A DNA stretch of 16,186 nucleotides from contig CAZDLW010000117.1 in the NCBI GenBank assembly GCA_964505975.1, positions 1-16,186 of the forward strand, in the 5' to 3' direction. Of this stretch, positions 1-9,700 are shown in pieces. Positions within the stretch are counted from its first letter, which is position 1. Every line of letters begins with the position of its first letter. Below the pieces are notes generated by a model. It was given only the letters and a program-made list of their open reading frames with translations, did not search any database and had not been told where the DNA came from. A program made the translations under genes and the position numbers. Origin of the DNA: Gp6-AA40 sp964505975 (GTDB lineage: Bacteria; Acidobacteriota; Vicinamibacteria; Vicinamibacterales; UBA2999).

Positions 1-1708
1 CGGCGCGCGGCAGCACGTTCGTGAGCGAGGCGCCCGTGACGCCGGGCATGCCGCGCATACGGCCGGCCAGCGCCTGGAAGAAGTCCGCCCGCTGCCGGGG
101 TGTTTGGTAGCGCTCACCGGACAGACCGATCGACGCAGCCAGAATCTCGCGCGACACAATCGCCCGGTCGGCGTCCGTTGGTCCGGGTTCGTGCAGCCAG
201 TTGTTCACGCCCTGCGCCAGCAGGACGACGGCCAGCGCGATCTGGGCGATCATGAAGCCCGTTGTCCAGCGACGGGCGGATGCGTGTTCGGTCCCACTCC
301 AACCGCCATGTTTGAGACCTCGGAGGACGTCGATTCTCGACGCATGCATGGCGGGAAGCCATCCGAAGATCAGCACGGTGCCGAACGCGGCGACCACCAG
401 CGCGGCAAACACCGTGGCATCCATCGAGTAATGGAGCCAGTAAGGCAGCGCGTCGGCCGGGATGAACGAACGGAACACGCGCACGAACCCGAGCGATAGC
501 CCGAAACCGATCGCGGCGCCGGCGCCGGCAATCACGATGCTTTCGGTCAGCACCTGGATGAACAAACGAGTTCGGCTGGCACCGAGGGAGCCCCGGATCG
601 CCATCTCTCGCATGCGGTGCGCGCCGCGCCCGAGCATCAGGTTGGCAACATTGGCACATGACACCACGAGGACCAGTACTCCGGCAGTGATGAACGCGAG
701 CCAGGCGGGATCGGTCGGCCTGCCGAAGAACCTGGTGCTGACCGGCATCACCTTCGAAAGGAGACGCCTTTCGCCGTGCCGATTCCCGATCCTCGTCAGC
801 ACCGCGTCCAGCTGCGCACGGGCATGCTCGACCGCCACCCCGTCGCGCACGCGGGCCGTCACGAGCACCACGCGCGCGTCGCGGTCGGTCTGAGACCACC
901 GCGGTGCGTGCGAGATTGGCAGCCACACGTCGGCCGTGCTGGGAAAGCCCGATCGTTCCGGCACGCTGCCGACGACCGTCGTCGGGCGCCCGTCGATGAG
1001 GACGCTTCCACCGAGCACATTCGGGTCGCCGTCATAGCGGGCTCGCCACGCGCGCGCGCCAAGCAGCGCCACGGCACTGTGAACGTCGCGCTCCTCGGCA
1101 TGCGTGAACGACCGCCCGGCGAGCAGCCGAATGCCGAGCGTGCCGAAGGCATTGGCGCACACGTACGCAGCGTCGTACCGATCCGGCGCCCGGTCCGCGT
1201 CGCCGAGGGCAATCGGCACTGTCGATCCGAGCGCCGCCGCGGGCATGAACGCGTCGAGCGCCGGCCGAATCTCTTCCAGCTCCACCCACGCCAGCCGCGT
1301 GTCGGCGCCCTGCTCGTCGGTGAACGATCCCATCAGCACGCGATCCGCCTCTGGAATGGGCAGTCCACGGAGCGTGTGTGCGTAGATGATCGTGAACATC
1401 ATGTTGTTCACGCCGATCCCGAGGCCCAGCACCAGCGTGGCGGCCAGCGCGAAGCTGCGGTTCGTCACGAGGAGGCGCGCGCCGAAGCGGGCATCCCGGA
1501 TCAACGCCTCGAGCCACGCCGACACCCGCTGTTCGCGATAGAGCTGCCGCGTCCTGAGCACGCTGCCGAATTCGCGCCGTGCGGCATCGCGTGCCGCCGC
1601 CCGATCCATCCCGCCCTCCCGATAGCGCGCCTCGAGCAGCGACAGATGCGTGTCGATCTCCTCGATGAGGTCCGTGTCACGCCGGAACCACAAACGCAGG
1701 CGTCTCAC
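1..1708 (-). CDS. ADOP-family MacB/FtsX-like permease, C-terminus cut by window edge
   Basis: This is an orphan permease of the ADOP type (acidobacterial duplicated orphan permease), an inner-membrane protein related to MacB/FtsX permeases but without a cognate ATPase gene in view; its substrate is unknown. It begins at a GTG that overlaps the padR stop codon. The 569 visible residues show a cytosolic N-terminal helical prefix (about 1-80, including IEEIDTHL and AARREFGSV), TM1 (about 86-108), a MacB-like periplasmic domain (about 110-325), TM2-TM4 of the first FtsX domain (about 330-352, 384-410, 428-452, with SCANVANLMLGRGAHRMRE between TM2 and TM3), TM5 (about 481-505), and the start of a second periplasmic domain ending at a PGVTGASLTNVLPRA segment. 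Family members have a second FtsX domain and usually run to about 800 residues, so roughly 250 are missing off the left edge. No internal stop was found where I read the frame. Confidence 0.9.
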   Translation of the reverse strand, partial: MRRLRLWFRRDTDLIEEIDTHLSLLEARYREGGMDRAAARDAARREFGSVLRTRQLYREQRVSAWLEALIRDARFGARLLVTNRSFALAATLVLGLGIGVNNMMFTIIYAHTLRGLPIPEADRVLMGSFTDEQGADTRLAWVELEEIRPALDAFMPAAALGSTVPIALGDADRAPDRYDAAYVCANAFGTLGIRLLAGRSFTHAEERDVHSAVALLGARAWRARYDGDPNVLGGSVLIDGRPTTVVGSVPERSGFPSTADVWLPISHAPRWSQTDRDARVVLVTARVRDGVAVEHARAQLDAVLTRIGNRHGERRLLSKVMPVSTRFFGRPTDPAWLAFITAGVLVLVVSCANVANLMLGRGAHRMREMAIRGSLGASRTRLFIQVLTESIVIAGAGAAIGFGLSLGFVRVFRSFIPADALPYWLHYSMDATVFAALVVAAFGTVLIFGWLPAMHASRIDVLRGLKHGGWSGTEHASARRWTTGFMIAQIALAVVLLAQGVNNWLHEPGPTDADRAIVSREILAASIGLSGERYQTPRQRADFFQALAGRMRGMPGVTGASLTNVLPRA

Positions 1709-2043
1709 GGCTCGCCCTCCAGCAGCCGATTGACGATGGCGACCGTCCGCGCCCACTGCTTCGCCTCGACGGCGAGCTGTCTCCTCCCACTGCGAGTGAT
1801 GGAATAGAAGCGCGCGCGGCGGTTGTTCTCGCTCGTGCCCCACTCGCTGGTAATCCAGCCCTTCTGCTCGAGCCGCAGTAGCGCCGGATAGATCGTTCCC
1901 TGGTTGAGCGCCAGTGCACCCTCGGCCACCTGCTCGACGCGCCGGGCGATGCCAAACCCGTGGAGCGGGCCCAGGACGGCAAGCGTCTTGAGGACCATGA
2001 GATCGAGCGTGCCATAGGGCACTTCCGAATCGGGTGGAGCCAT
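1705..2043 (-). CDS. PadR-family winged-helix transcriptional regulator
   Basis: This is a 112-residue DNA-binding repressor of the PadR family, a dimeric winged helix-turn-helix protein. The core reads from about residue 8 (YGTLDLMVLKTLAVLGPLHG) through the recognition region (LNQGTIYPALLRLEQKGWI) and the wing (NNRRARFYSITRSGRRQL) to a C-terminal dimerisation helix. The ATG at 2043 is chosen because an AGAGGTG ribosome binding site lies just upstream and the family similarity begins right after it; an in-frame ATG at 2157 would add 38 unlikely residues. The stop overlaps the GTG start of the ADOP permease gene, so the two are almost certainly translationally coupled. PadR-ADOP pairs are a recurrent arrangement in Acidobacteriota, where the regulator presumably controls its own operon. 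The ligand is unknown. Confidence 0.93.
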   Translation of the reverse strand: MAPPDSEVPYGTLDLMVLKTLAVLGPLHGFGIARRVEQVAEGALALNQGTIYPALLRLEQKGWITSEWGTSENNRRARFYSITRSGRRQLAVEAKQWARTVAIVNRLLEGEP

Positions 2044-2559
2044 CGGGCACCTCTGTTGATAGTCCACATGAGAGCATACACCTCTGGCTCCACGACTGCA
2101 AATCAGCGGCGACCGCTCAACATCCCCGCGGCGACAGGTCATCTGCTCGAGCCGCAAACTGCCGGTCTCTCGGGCCGCAGCGGAGCTTCGGTGCGGCTAC
2201 GGATCCATCGACATCGTGTGCTCCTCCACGTGACGCCGTCGACATACTCGTTCGGGGAGCCGATCCGCGCCGCCTTCGACGACACGTTCACAATGGCGCA
2301 ACTCGTCCCCCGCGCGCGGTGGACATGCGCCGGACAGTTTCGCGTGCGCGACCAGCATGCCCGGGCTCGCGCGCGCTTTCACTCTGGCCGGGTTCGGCGA
2401 CGTCAGGACGGTGCTCGCGAGCGGGCTCGTCGTCTTCAGTGCGGGCCGCATAACTCGCGAAGATCGAATGGCGGTGCGAAGCGGGACTGACCGCGGGCAG
2501 GCGCCAAAGAGAGTCTCAATGCACATGTCGCCAGCATTTTTGCCGTAAAATTGCTGGCG
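2044..2559. other. Intergenic region without an intact gene, possible gene relic
   Basis: About 500 bases separate the divergently oriented padR and ATPase genes. The padR side must hold the padR promoter, but no clear -35/-10 pair is visible. Overlapping open frames on both strands look like composition-driven shadows. One short plus-strand stretch (about 2357-2470) reads LARAFTLAGFGDVRTVLASG, which is faintly like the C-terminal strand-helix region of a class I SAM-dependent methyltransferase, but it has no start, no motif I and no continuous upstream frame. If real it is only a degraded relic. The region ends in the palindrome described separately. Confidence 0.4.
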
Positions 2560-2568
2560 ATGTTTGCA
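2520..2568. promoter_or_regulatory. Imperfect 49-base palindrome over the ATPase start codon
   Basis: The outer arms TGCA (2520-2523) and TGCA (2565-2568) pair. A perfect 9-base arm TCGCCAGCA (2528-2536) pairs with TGCTGGCGA (2552-2560). After one mismatch, TTTT (2538-2541) pairs with AAAA (2547-2550), leaving the 5-base centre GCCGT. The right arm includes the A of the ATG at 2560. The AT-rich core stands out from its GC-rich surroundings. It could be an operator for a dimeric regulator, or an RNA hairpin that hides the start codon, which lacks a Shine-Dalgarno sequence. The symmetry is seen directly; the function is inferred. Confidence 0.55.
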
Positions 2569-3711
2569 CGTCGCCTCGAGCTGCCGGAGCGCTCCTTCTT
2601 CTTGTTCGGCCCCCGCGGCACGGGCAAGACCACCTGGCTCCGCACGGTCCTTCCGGACGCGCTCTGGTTCGATCTCCTTCGGACATCGACCTTTCTCGAG
2701 CTGAGCCAGCACCCCGACACCTTCCGCCAGCAGGTGGACGCGCTGCCGCGCGGCCGATGGATCGTCGTCGACGAGGTGCAGCGGCTCCCGACGCTGCTGA
2801 ACGAGGTGCACGCCATCCTCGCCGAACGCGGGCGCGCCTACCGGTTCGCGCTGAGCGGATCGAGCGCGCGGAAACTCAAGCGACTGGATGTGAATCTCCT
2901 CGCCGGCCGCGCGATCAACCGGCAGTGCTTTCCGCTGACAGCCGCGGAGATTGGCGTCGATCTCCCCGTCGACCAGGTGCTCCGGTTCGGTCTGCTGCCG
3001 CAGGTGCGCAGCGAGCCCCGGTTCGCCCTCGACACGCTCGACGCCTACGTCTCGAACTACATCCGGGAGGAGATCCAGGCCGAAGCCCTCGTGCGGCGGC
3101 TCGACGCGTTCGCACGCTTCCTGCCCGTGGCGGCACTGCTGAACGGCCAGGTCGCCAACGTGGCAGGCGTTGCGCGAGATGCCGCCGTGGCGCGGCCGAC
3201 CGTGCAGGGCTACTTCGAGACGTTGATCGACACGCTCATCGGGTACTGGCTTCCCGCGTGGCGTCGGCGAGCCAAAGTCAAGGAGGTGGCGAGCCCGAAG
3301 TTCTACCTGTTCGATCCCGGGGTCGCGCGCGCGCTGGCCGGTCGGCTGCGGGAACCGCTCGACGGTCTGGAGCGCGGATTCCTGCTGGAAACCTGGCTAC
3401 TGCACGAGCTGCGCGCCGCCATCTCCTACCACAATTGCGGCGGGGACCTCTTCTACTGGCGCACGCCCGGCGGCACGGAGGTGGACTTCGTCTGGGCCCG
3501 GGGACGGCGCGCAGTCGGCATCGAGGTGAAGGCAGCGCCACGCTGGCGGCCCGAGTTCGGTGCCGCGCTGAAGTCGCTGGCGAGCGACGGCATCGTCCAC
3601 ACCGCTTTCGGTGTGTACACCGGCACGGCCGAGTTGAGGGATGGTCCGCTTCGCGTGCTCCCGCTCCGCACGTTTCTCGAGGCGCTCACCGCGGGAACCG
3701 TGCTCGCCTGA
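2560..3711 (+). CDS. AAA_14 / DUF4143 ATPase
   Basis: This is a 383-residue P-loop ATPase of the large AAA_14 plus DUF4143 family; the cellular role of these proteins is mostly unknown. The N-terminus MFARRLELPERSFFLFGPRG is typical. Walker A is GPRGTGKTT with Lys23, and Walker B is WIVVDE with Asp71-Glu72, followed by a sensor-like FALSGSSARKL segment. The C-terminal part carries the DUF4143 signature, including a KFYLFDPGVARAL segment and a PD-(D/E)xK-like core (EVD at 307-309, then IEVKA with Glu322 and Lys324). Nuclease activity is not established for the family. The ATG at 2560 is preferred over a TTG at 2551 because it matches the family N-terminus; neither has a good ribosome binding site and the ATG lies inside a palindrome. 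The next gene starts 54 bases downstream on the same strand, but no functional link is obvious. Confidence 0.92.
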   Translation: MFARRLELPERSFFLFGPRGTGKTTWLRTVLPDALWFDLLRTSTFLELSQHPDTFRQQVDALPRGRWIVVDEVQRLPTLLNEVHAILAERGRAYRFALSGSSARKLKRLDVNLLAGRAINRQCFPLTAAEIGVDLPVDQVLRFGLLPQVRSEPRFALDTLDAYVSNYIREEIQAEALVRRLDAFARFLPVAALLNGQVANVAGVARDAAVARPTVQGYFETLIDTLIGYWLPAWRRRAKVKEVASPKFYLFDPGVARALAGRLREPLDGLERGFLLETWLLHELRAAISYHNCGGDLFYWRTPGGTEVDFVWARGRRAVGIEVKAAPRWRPEFGAALKSLASDGIVHTAFGVYTGTAELRDGPLRVLPLRTFLEALTAGTVLA

Positions 3712-3765
3712 CCGTGATGTCCAGCTGATTGGCGCGGCCTGCACCGGACGTAGTATGAAGGCGAG

Positions 3766-6700
3766 ATGACCGCCGACTCGCGGCCGGTTCGCCGCGTCGT
3801 TCGTTACCTCGTGATCGCGGCTCTGGCGCTCGGCGCGTCCGCTGCCACCCTCGCCGTCCTCGTGCACCTTCCGCCCGTGCGCGCCGCCGTATTGCGGCGC
3901 GCCGCCGCGCTGTTGGAAGAGCAATACGGGTTGCGCCTGGAAGCTCGACGGCTGGATTACCGGCTGTGGTCCCTCCGGGCGGAACTGCACGACGTCCGCC
4001 TCACGGCGCTCGGTGACGACACCCCGTTGCTCGAGGCGCGCCGGGTCGGGGCGAGGGTGGCCGAACGGACGCTCCTCGGGCAGTTCGCACTCGAGCACGT
4101 GGAGCTGGAAGCGCCGGTCCTGCGAGTGCTCCAGAGGGCGGATGGCAGCAGCAATCTGCCGCCGCGAGGGGGGGGCGACGGCGGGGAACCTGCGGCGCTC
4201 GACCTCGCGCTCCTGGAAGCGTTCAACCTCGCGGTCGAGTATGCCGACGAGGCGGGGAACGTCCGCGTGCGTGTCCCCGATGCCACCATCACCCTCGCGC
4301 GGAGCCAGGGGCGCATCGCGTTGAACGCACCAGCCGAACTGCAGTTCGGCGACATGACGATCCAAATCGACGACCTCGACGGCGACGCGGCGTTCGACGG
4401 CCGTGACCTGCACTTCACGATGCTGACCGCGTCGGCCGAGGAAGGACGGCTGTCGGTGAGCGGCACGCTCCAGCTGCTGCGCAGCGAGCCGTCGATGGCG
4501 TTGACCTTCATCGGTGACGTCCATACCGCAGTGCTCACGCGACGTCTTCTCGGTAATGACAACGACGTGCAGGGGCAGGTCGCCGTAAGAGGCCAGGCGC
4601 GAGGAACGCTCGTCGAGCCGCAGGTGGCGCTGACCGCCTCGTCCACTCGGCTCGCGTGGCGCGACGTGATCGTCACGGATGTGACGACGAGTGCGCGCCT
4701 GACCGGCAGGAGCCTGGAGGTCGAGCAGCTGTCGCTCGAGGTTGCCGGGGGCCGCATCGATGGTTCAGGAAGGCTCGCGATGGCAACACCCGGCGATACG
4801 CGGGTGGACCTGGCATGGTCGGGGATCGATCTCGCCACGGTAGCTGCCTGGGTAGGTCCTGAGTTTGTGGTCCCGGCCAACACGACGGACGGGAACCTGA
4901 CGGCGTCCGGGCCGCTCGATGACATCGCCGCGTGGCAGGGCGAGGCCGCCATCCGCGCGCTCCCCGCTGCAAATCGCCGCGGACGCCTCTCGGTGCCTGG
5001 AACGTCACGGCTGCGTCTCGCAAGCGGCCGGTGGCATCTGGATAGCGCTCATGCACTTGCCAACGTGGCACCGATTCGGGTTGAGCTCACGGGAGTGCTG
5101 GCCCCGGAGGATCTCGGCCGTTCGACGATGGCTGGAACGGCCGATCTCGACGGCACGGACCTCGGCGCGCTGGGGGAAGCACTCCGGGCCGCCGGCCTCT
5201 TCGAACCACCCGATCCGCCACCCTCCGGCCGTATCGAAGGCAGGGTGGCCGTGAGCGGCACCCTCGGTGCGCCACGCGCGTCGTTCACCGTCACCAGCGA
5301 TCGGATCGATATCGCGCAGCAGACGTTCACCGCCGTGGCCGCGCGTGGCGGTGTCGACGCCTCGCGTGTGGTCGTCGACGAGCTGTCGGCTCTCGCGGGT
5401 GACGCTGACGTGCCTTCGGGCCGCATGCAGGCCACCGGTGAGTACCAGTTCGCCAGCGGCCGGTATCGCACCGACGGCACCGTCGAGCGGTGGCGGCTTG
5501 CCGGTGACGAGCCGGCGTACTCGGCAGTCGTCGATGGCCGCTTCGATGTGCAGGGCGTGGGGGAAGACGTTCGCGGCACGGCACAGATTGCCGTGGACGA
5601 CGCGACGGTGTCCGGGATCGCGCTCGGGCCGATCACCGCCGACATCGGCCTGGAGGGACGCCAGGCGCGAATGACGGCGCGCGCTCCCGAGCTCAACGTC
5701 AGCGCCGAGGCCGACATGTCGTTGACGGCTCCCTACCAGGCGGTGGGCACCATCACGGCGCGGAACCTCGACGTGTCGCGGTTCGCGGCGGCAGCCGGTA
5801 CGGCACTCGCCGTTGCGGGGACGCTCGATGCCGAGATGAAGTTCGAAGGACCCGCGAGCGACTGGAGGAGCGGTGTCGTCACCGCAGAGGTGCCCGCCTT
5901 GGACCTTCGCCTCGGTGAGCTGCCGATTCGCGCACAACAGCCTCTGATGGCACGTGTCGTCGGCGGCAGACTGTTCGTCGACCGTTTCGAGGCGGGCGTG
6001 GGGGACACTCATCTGGCCGCGAGCGGCTCGCTCGAGGTTCTCGACGCGCCGTCTCCCCGTGCAGGGGGACCCCTCATCGTGACCCTCGACGGCGACCTCG
6101 ACGCCGTTGTCAGGGCGGTGTCAGCGACGGGTCTCACCACCGTGCCGATTGCCGGCGGCAGCGGCCCGGCGGCGCTCCTCGCCGTCATCGACGGCTCGCT
6201 CGCACAGCCGATCGTGACCGCCGATCTCGAGGTCGGGCCCGGAGCGGTGCGTCTTCGCGACGATCTGCCGGAGGTGAGGAATGTGCGTCTACGCGCGCGA
6301 GTCGACGGAGACGTCCTGGATGTTCGCGAGGCCTCGGCAACCTTCGCAGAGGCGCGGCTCGAGGCGACTGCCCGCGCGCCGCTCGACCTGCTGTGGTCCC
6401 CTGACAGCGTGGATGGACGATGGGAGCTGCGCGCGCGCGCCACGAACGTGACTCCCGCCATGCTGCGCCCGTTCGTCGAGGCCGATGCGCTCGAGCAGAT
6501 CGAGGGCTCGATCGACGCAACGGCCGAACTGGCGGGGTCGTCGGCGTCGCTGATGGATGCGGCGGGCGAAGTCCGTCTCGACCGCCTCGACCTCGTCATT
6601 GCCGGCCTTCCGATCCGGCAACGCGCGCCCACACGTCTGACGGTCGGCGACAGGTTCGCGCGGGTGGCTTCGTGGAACTGGGAAGGGGAGGGCGCGACGC

Positions 6701-9700
6701 TGGACATCCAGGGACAGGTCCACCTTCCCACCCGGCAGGCCGCGTTGCTGGCCGACGGCATCATCGATCTTCGCCTCCTGACACCGTTCGTACGCGCGTC
6801 CGGCCTGGCCACCGGCGGGCGATTCGAGACGCACCTCTCCGTGACCGGACCCGTCGACGACCTTCGCGTCGACGGGAGCGCCGTCGTCTCTGGCGGAGAA
6901 ATCCGCATGACCGAGCCTCGACTCGTGATCTCGGACCTGTCGGCCCAGGCGGTTCTGTCACGATCGAGCGCGCACATTACCTCCCTGACGGCGACAGCGA
7001 ACGGAGCGCCGATGACGGCGAAGGGCGAGGCTGCCTGGCGCGCCGATTCAGGTCTGTCGCTCAAGGTCAACGGCACCGTCGAGGGTATGCCCATCGAGAT
7101 CGTCCAGGGCCTCCAGACGGAGCTGGATGCCAACCTCGCGTTTGCCTTCACGGCAGCTGCCGACGAGGAAGGCAGCGGACAGATCTCCGGCATGGTGACA
7201 ATCGTCCGCGGTGCGTACCGCGAGCAAATCGGCGTGGTGACGGCCCTGCTCACGCGGCTGAGGACCACCGCCCTCACCACCACCCCGACCGCCGCCGCGC
7301 CCGTTGGCAGCCCCATCAACCTCGACGTCCGCGTGGTGACCGAAGAAGACCTCGTCGTCGACAACAACTTGGCGTCGGTGCAGCTCGGGGCCGATCTGCG
7401 TGTCATCGGCACGCTGGAGCGTCCCGTCTTGTCCGGGCGCGCGGAGGTTCGCGAAGGCGGGCAGCTGTACCTCGGCAGGAATGTCTACACGCTGCAGTCG
7501 GGGACGTTCGACTTCACCAACACGACGGCCATCGATCCCGAGATGAACATCCTGGCCAGCACGCGCGTGCCCGGAGCCGACATCGACGTGCGCCTGACGG
7601 GCACCGTCAGCAATCCCAACGCGCCCGAGCTGACGTCGGAAGATTCGGATTTCGGCGAGGCCGACCTGGCATCGCTGCTCCTCACTGGACGCCCCTTCGA
7701 TGACCTGGCGACGGAGGAGGCGGCCGTCATCGGCGCGCAGGTGCTCGGGAACCTGTCGGGCGAAGTACTGGGGCTCGCCGGCCGCGTCGTGGGGCTGGAC
7801 GTCGTCCGTCTTGGCGACGTCAGCACAATGAGCGGCAGAAGCGACCCCACGGCGGTGGCCACGGCCGTCGATCCGACCACGCGTCTCACGTTCGGCAAGA
7901 GCTTCGGCACGACACTCGACGTCACCTATTCACAGAGCCTCCGGAATGGTGCCGCCCAGACGTGGATCGTCGACTACGTCCCGTTGCGCCGTCTCGGCCT
8001 CCGGCTGATCTCCAATGACGAGGATCTTCGGACGTACGAGTTCCGTCACGAGGTCTCGTTCGGCGGCTCACCGCCCGCCGCACGGCGCCGTGCGCGGCAG
8101 CGGACGCCGCCAGTGGTTGCCGGCGTGACGATCGGAGGGAATCTGGTCCTGTCCGAGGAGCGCGTGCGACGGACGCTTCAACTTTCCAGCGGACGCCCGT
8201 TCGATTTCATCCGCTGGCAGAACGATCGCGACCGGCTGGTGCGCCTCTACGCGTCCGAGCGGCGCTACTCCACCCAGATCAGCGCCACCCGGATGGAGAC
8301 GGAATCGGGAGTGGAGCTGATCTACGAAATCGATGCCGGACCCGAGACGCGTGTCAGCGTGAATGGCGCTCAGGTGCCAGACAGCGTCATCCGCGGAGTC
8401 GAGGAGTTGTGGGCGGAATCGACGTTCGACAGCTTCGTCGCGGACGAAGCCGCGACGCGCGTCCGGCGCCAGCTTCAGGAGAACGGCTACCTCGACGCGC
8501 TCGTGGCCGCCCGGTTCATCGACGAGCCGGGGATCCGGACGCTGGTGCTGGACGTCGAGACCGGCGTGCGGGCCACGGCCGTCGAACTCCGAGTCGACGC
8601 GGCCGACGAGGAACTGCGCAGGGAAGTCGAGGCGTGGCTCTCCGGCATTGGACCCCAAGCGCGGGCGGCGATCGACCCGCCGGCGGTCGAACGCGACCTG
8701 CTCGAGTTACTCCGGCAACGCGGCTACATGGCGCCTCGCGTGAGCATTGGTTCCGCCAGCTTCGAAGGCACCGTGGCGGTCATCCCGGTAACCGTGCGGC
8801 CGGGTCCGCAGTTCACCATTGGCAACCTCGCGTTCGAAGGTGTGCACGGCATCGACCCGGCTCTCGTGCAGGAAGTCTCGGGGCTGGCCACCGGGCTCCT
8901 CCACGCTGCCGAGGCCATCGAGTCGGCGCGCACGGAGGTGCAGGCGCTCTACGGACGCGAGGGATTTCCGAACGCCACGGTTGCCGTCCGTCAGACCGTT
9001 CGGGACAAGGTCGTCGACGTGGAGTTCGTGGTGGAGGAGGGCCCGCGGCAGGTGGTCGGACCGATCGACGTCTCGGGGCATCGCAGCGCCACCGAGGAAT
9101 TCATCGTCCGGACGGTCGCGCTCGAGCCGGGAGTGCCGCTTCGGACGGCGGACTGGCTGGCGGCGCGCCGCCGGCTCTTCGACACAGGGCTGTTCCGCCG
9201 CGTGGACATCGCCGCTGATCCGCTGGGGGAGGTAGACGGCGCCGGAGTAGTGCCAATGCGCATCCCGGTCACGGTGGAGGAGTGGCCCTCGCTGCGACTG
9301 CGGTACGGCTTCCAGGCGGCAGAGGAGCGCCGGCTGGATGAGGTGGAGGGACGCGACCTCGTGCCAGGGATCTCCGCCGATCTCGTTCGCCGCAGCCTGT
9401 TCGGCCGTCCGATCAGCGTTGGCGGCGCCTTCGATCTCCGCACGCGCGACCAGGAAGGACGGGTCTTCGCGCGCGTGCCGACCCTGTTCGGGCTGCCCGT
9501 CGAGTCGCTGCTGACCGCCAACCGCAGCCGGCGGCCGATTGGCGACTCGGAACGGATCGACATGCGCACCGGCGTGGCGTGGGAACAACAAGTGCGCATC
9601 CGCCAGCACCTTCGGGCGTCCTACAGCTACCGCTTCGAGCGAAGCCGCACGGACCTGCCGCCGGACGAATTCCTGGGACCGCTGCCGCCCGTCATCATCA

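Noticed and set aside
2197..2816. Minus-strand open frames across the ATPase start
   Set aside because: They overlap the Walker A region of the ATPase and have no domain of their own.
3729..3756. TTGGCG, 16 bases, TAGTAT as a promoter of the TamB-Omp85 gene
   Set aside because: The -10 would lie 10 bases from the ATG and the transcript would lose the AAGGCGAG ribosome binding site; the match to consensus is weak.
3957..4952. Long minus-strand open frame opposite the TamB part
   Set aside because: It is Ser/Arg/Ala-rich low-information sequence with no domain, in antisense to a clear TamB frame; in GC-rich DNA such frames arise from codon bias.
6009..7412. 467-codon minus-strand open frame opposite the TamB part
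   Set aside because: Ser/Arg-rich antisense shadow of a well-supported gene, with no recognisable motif.
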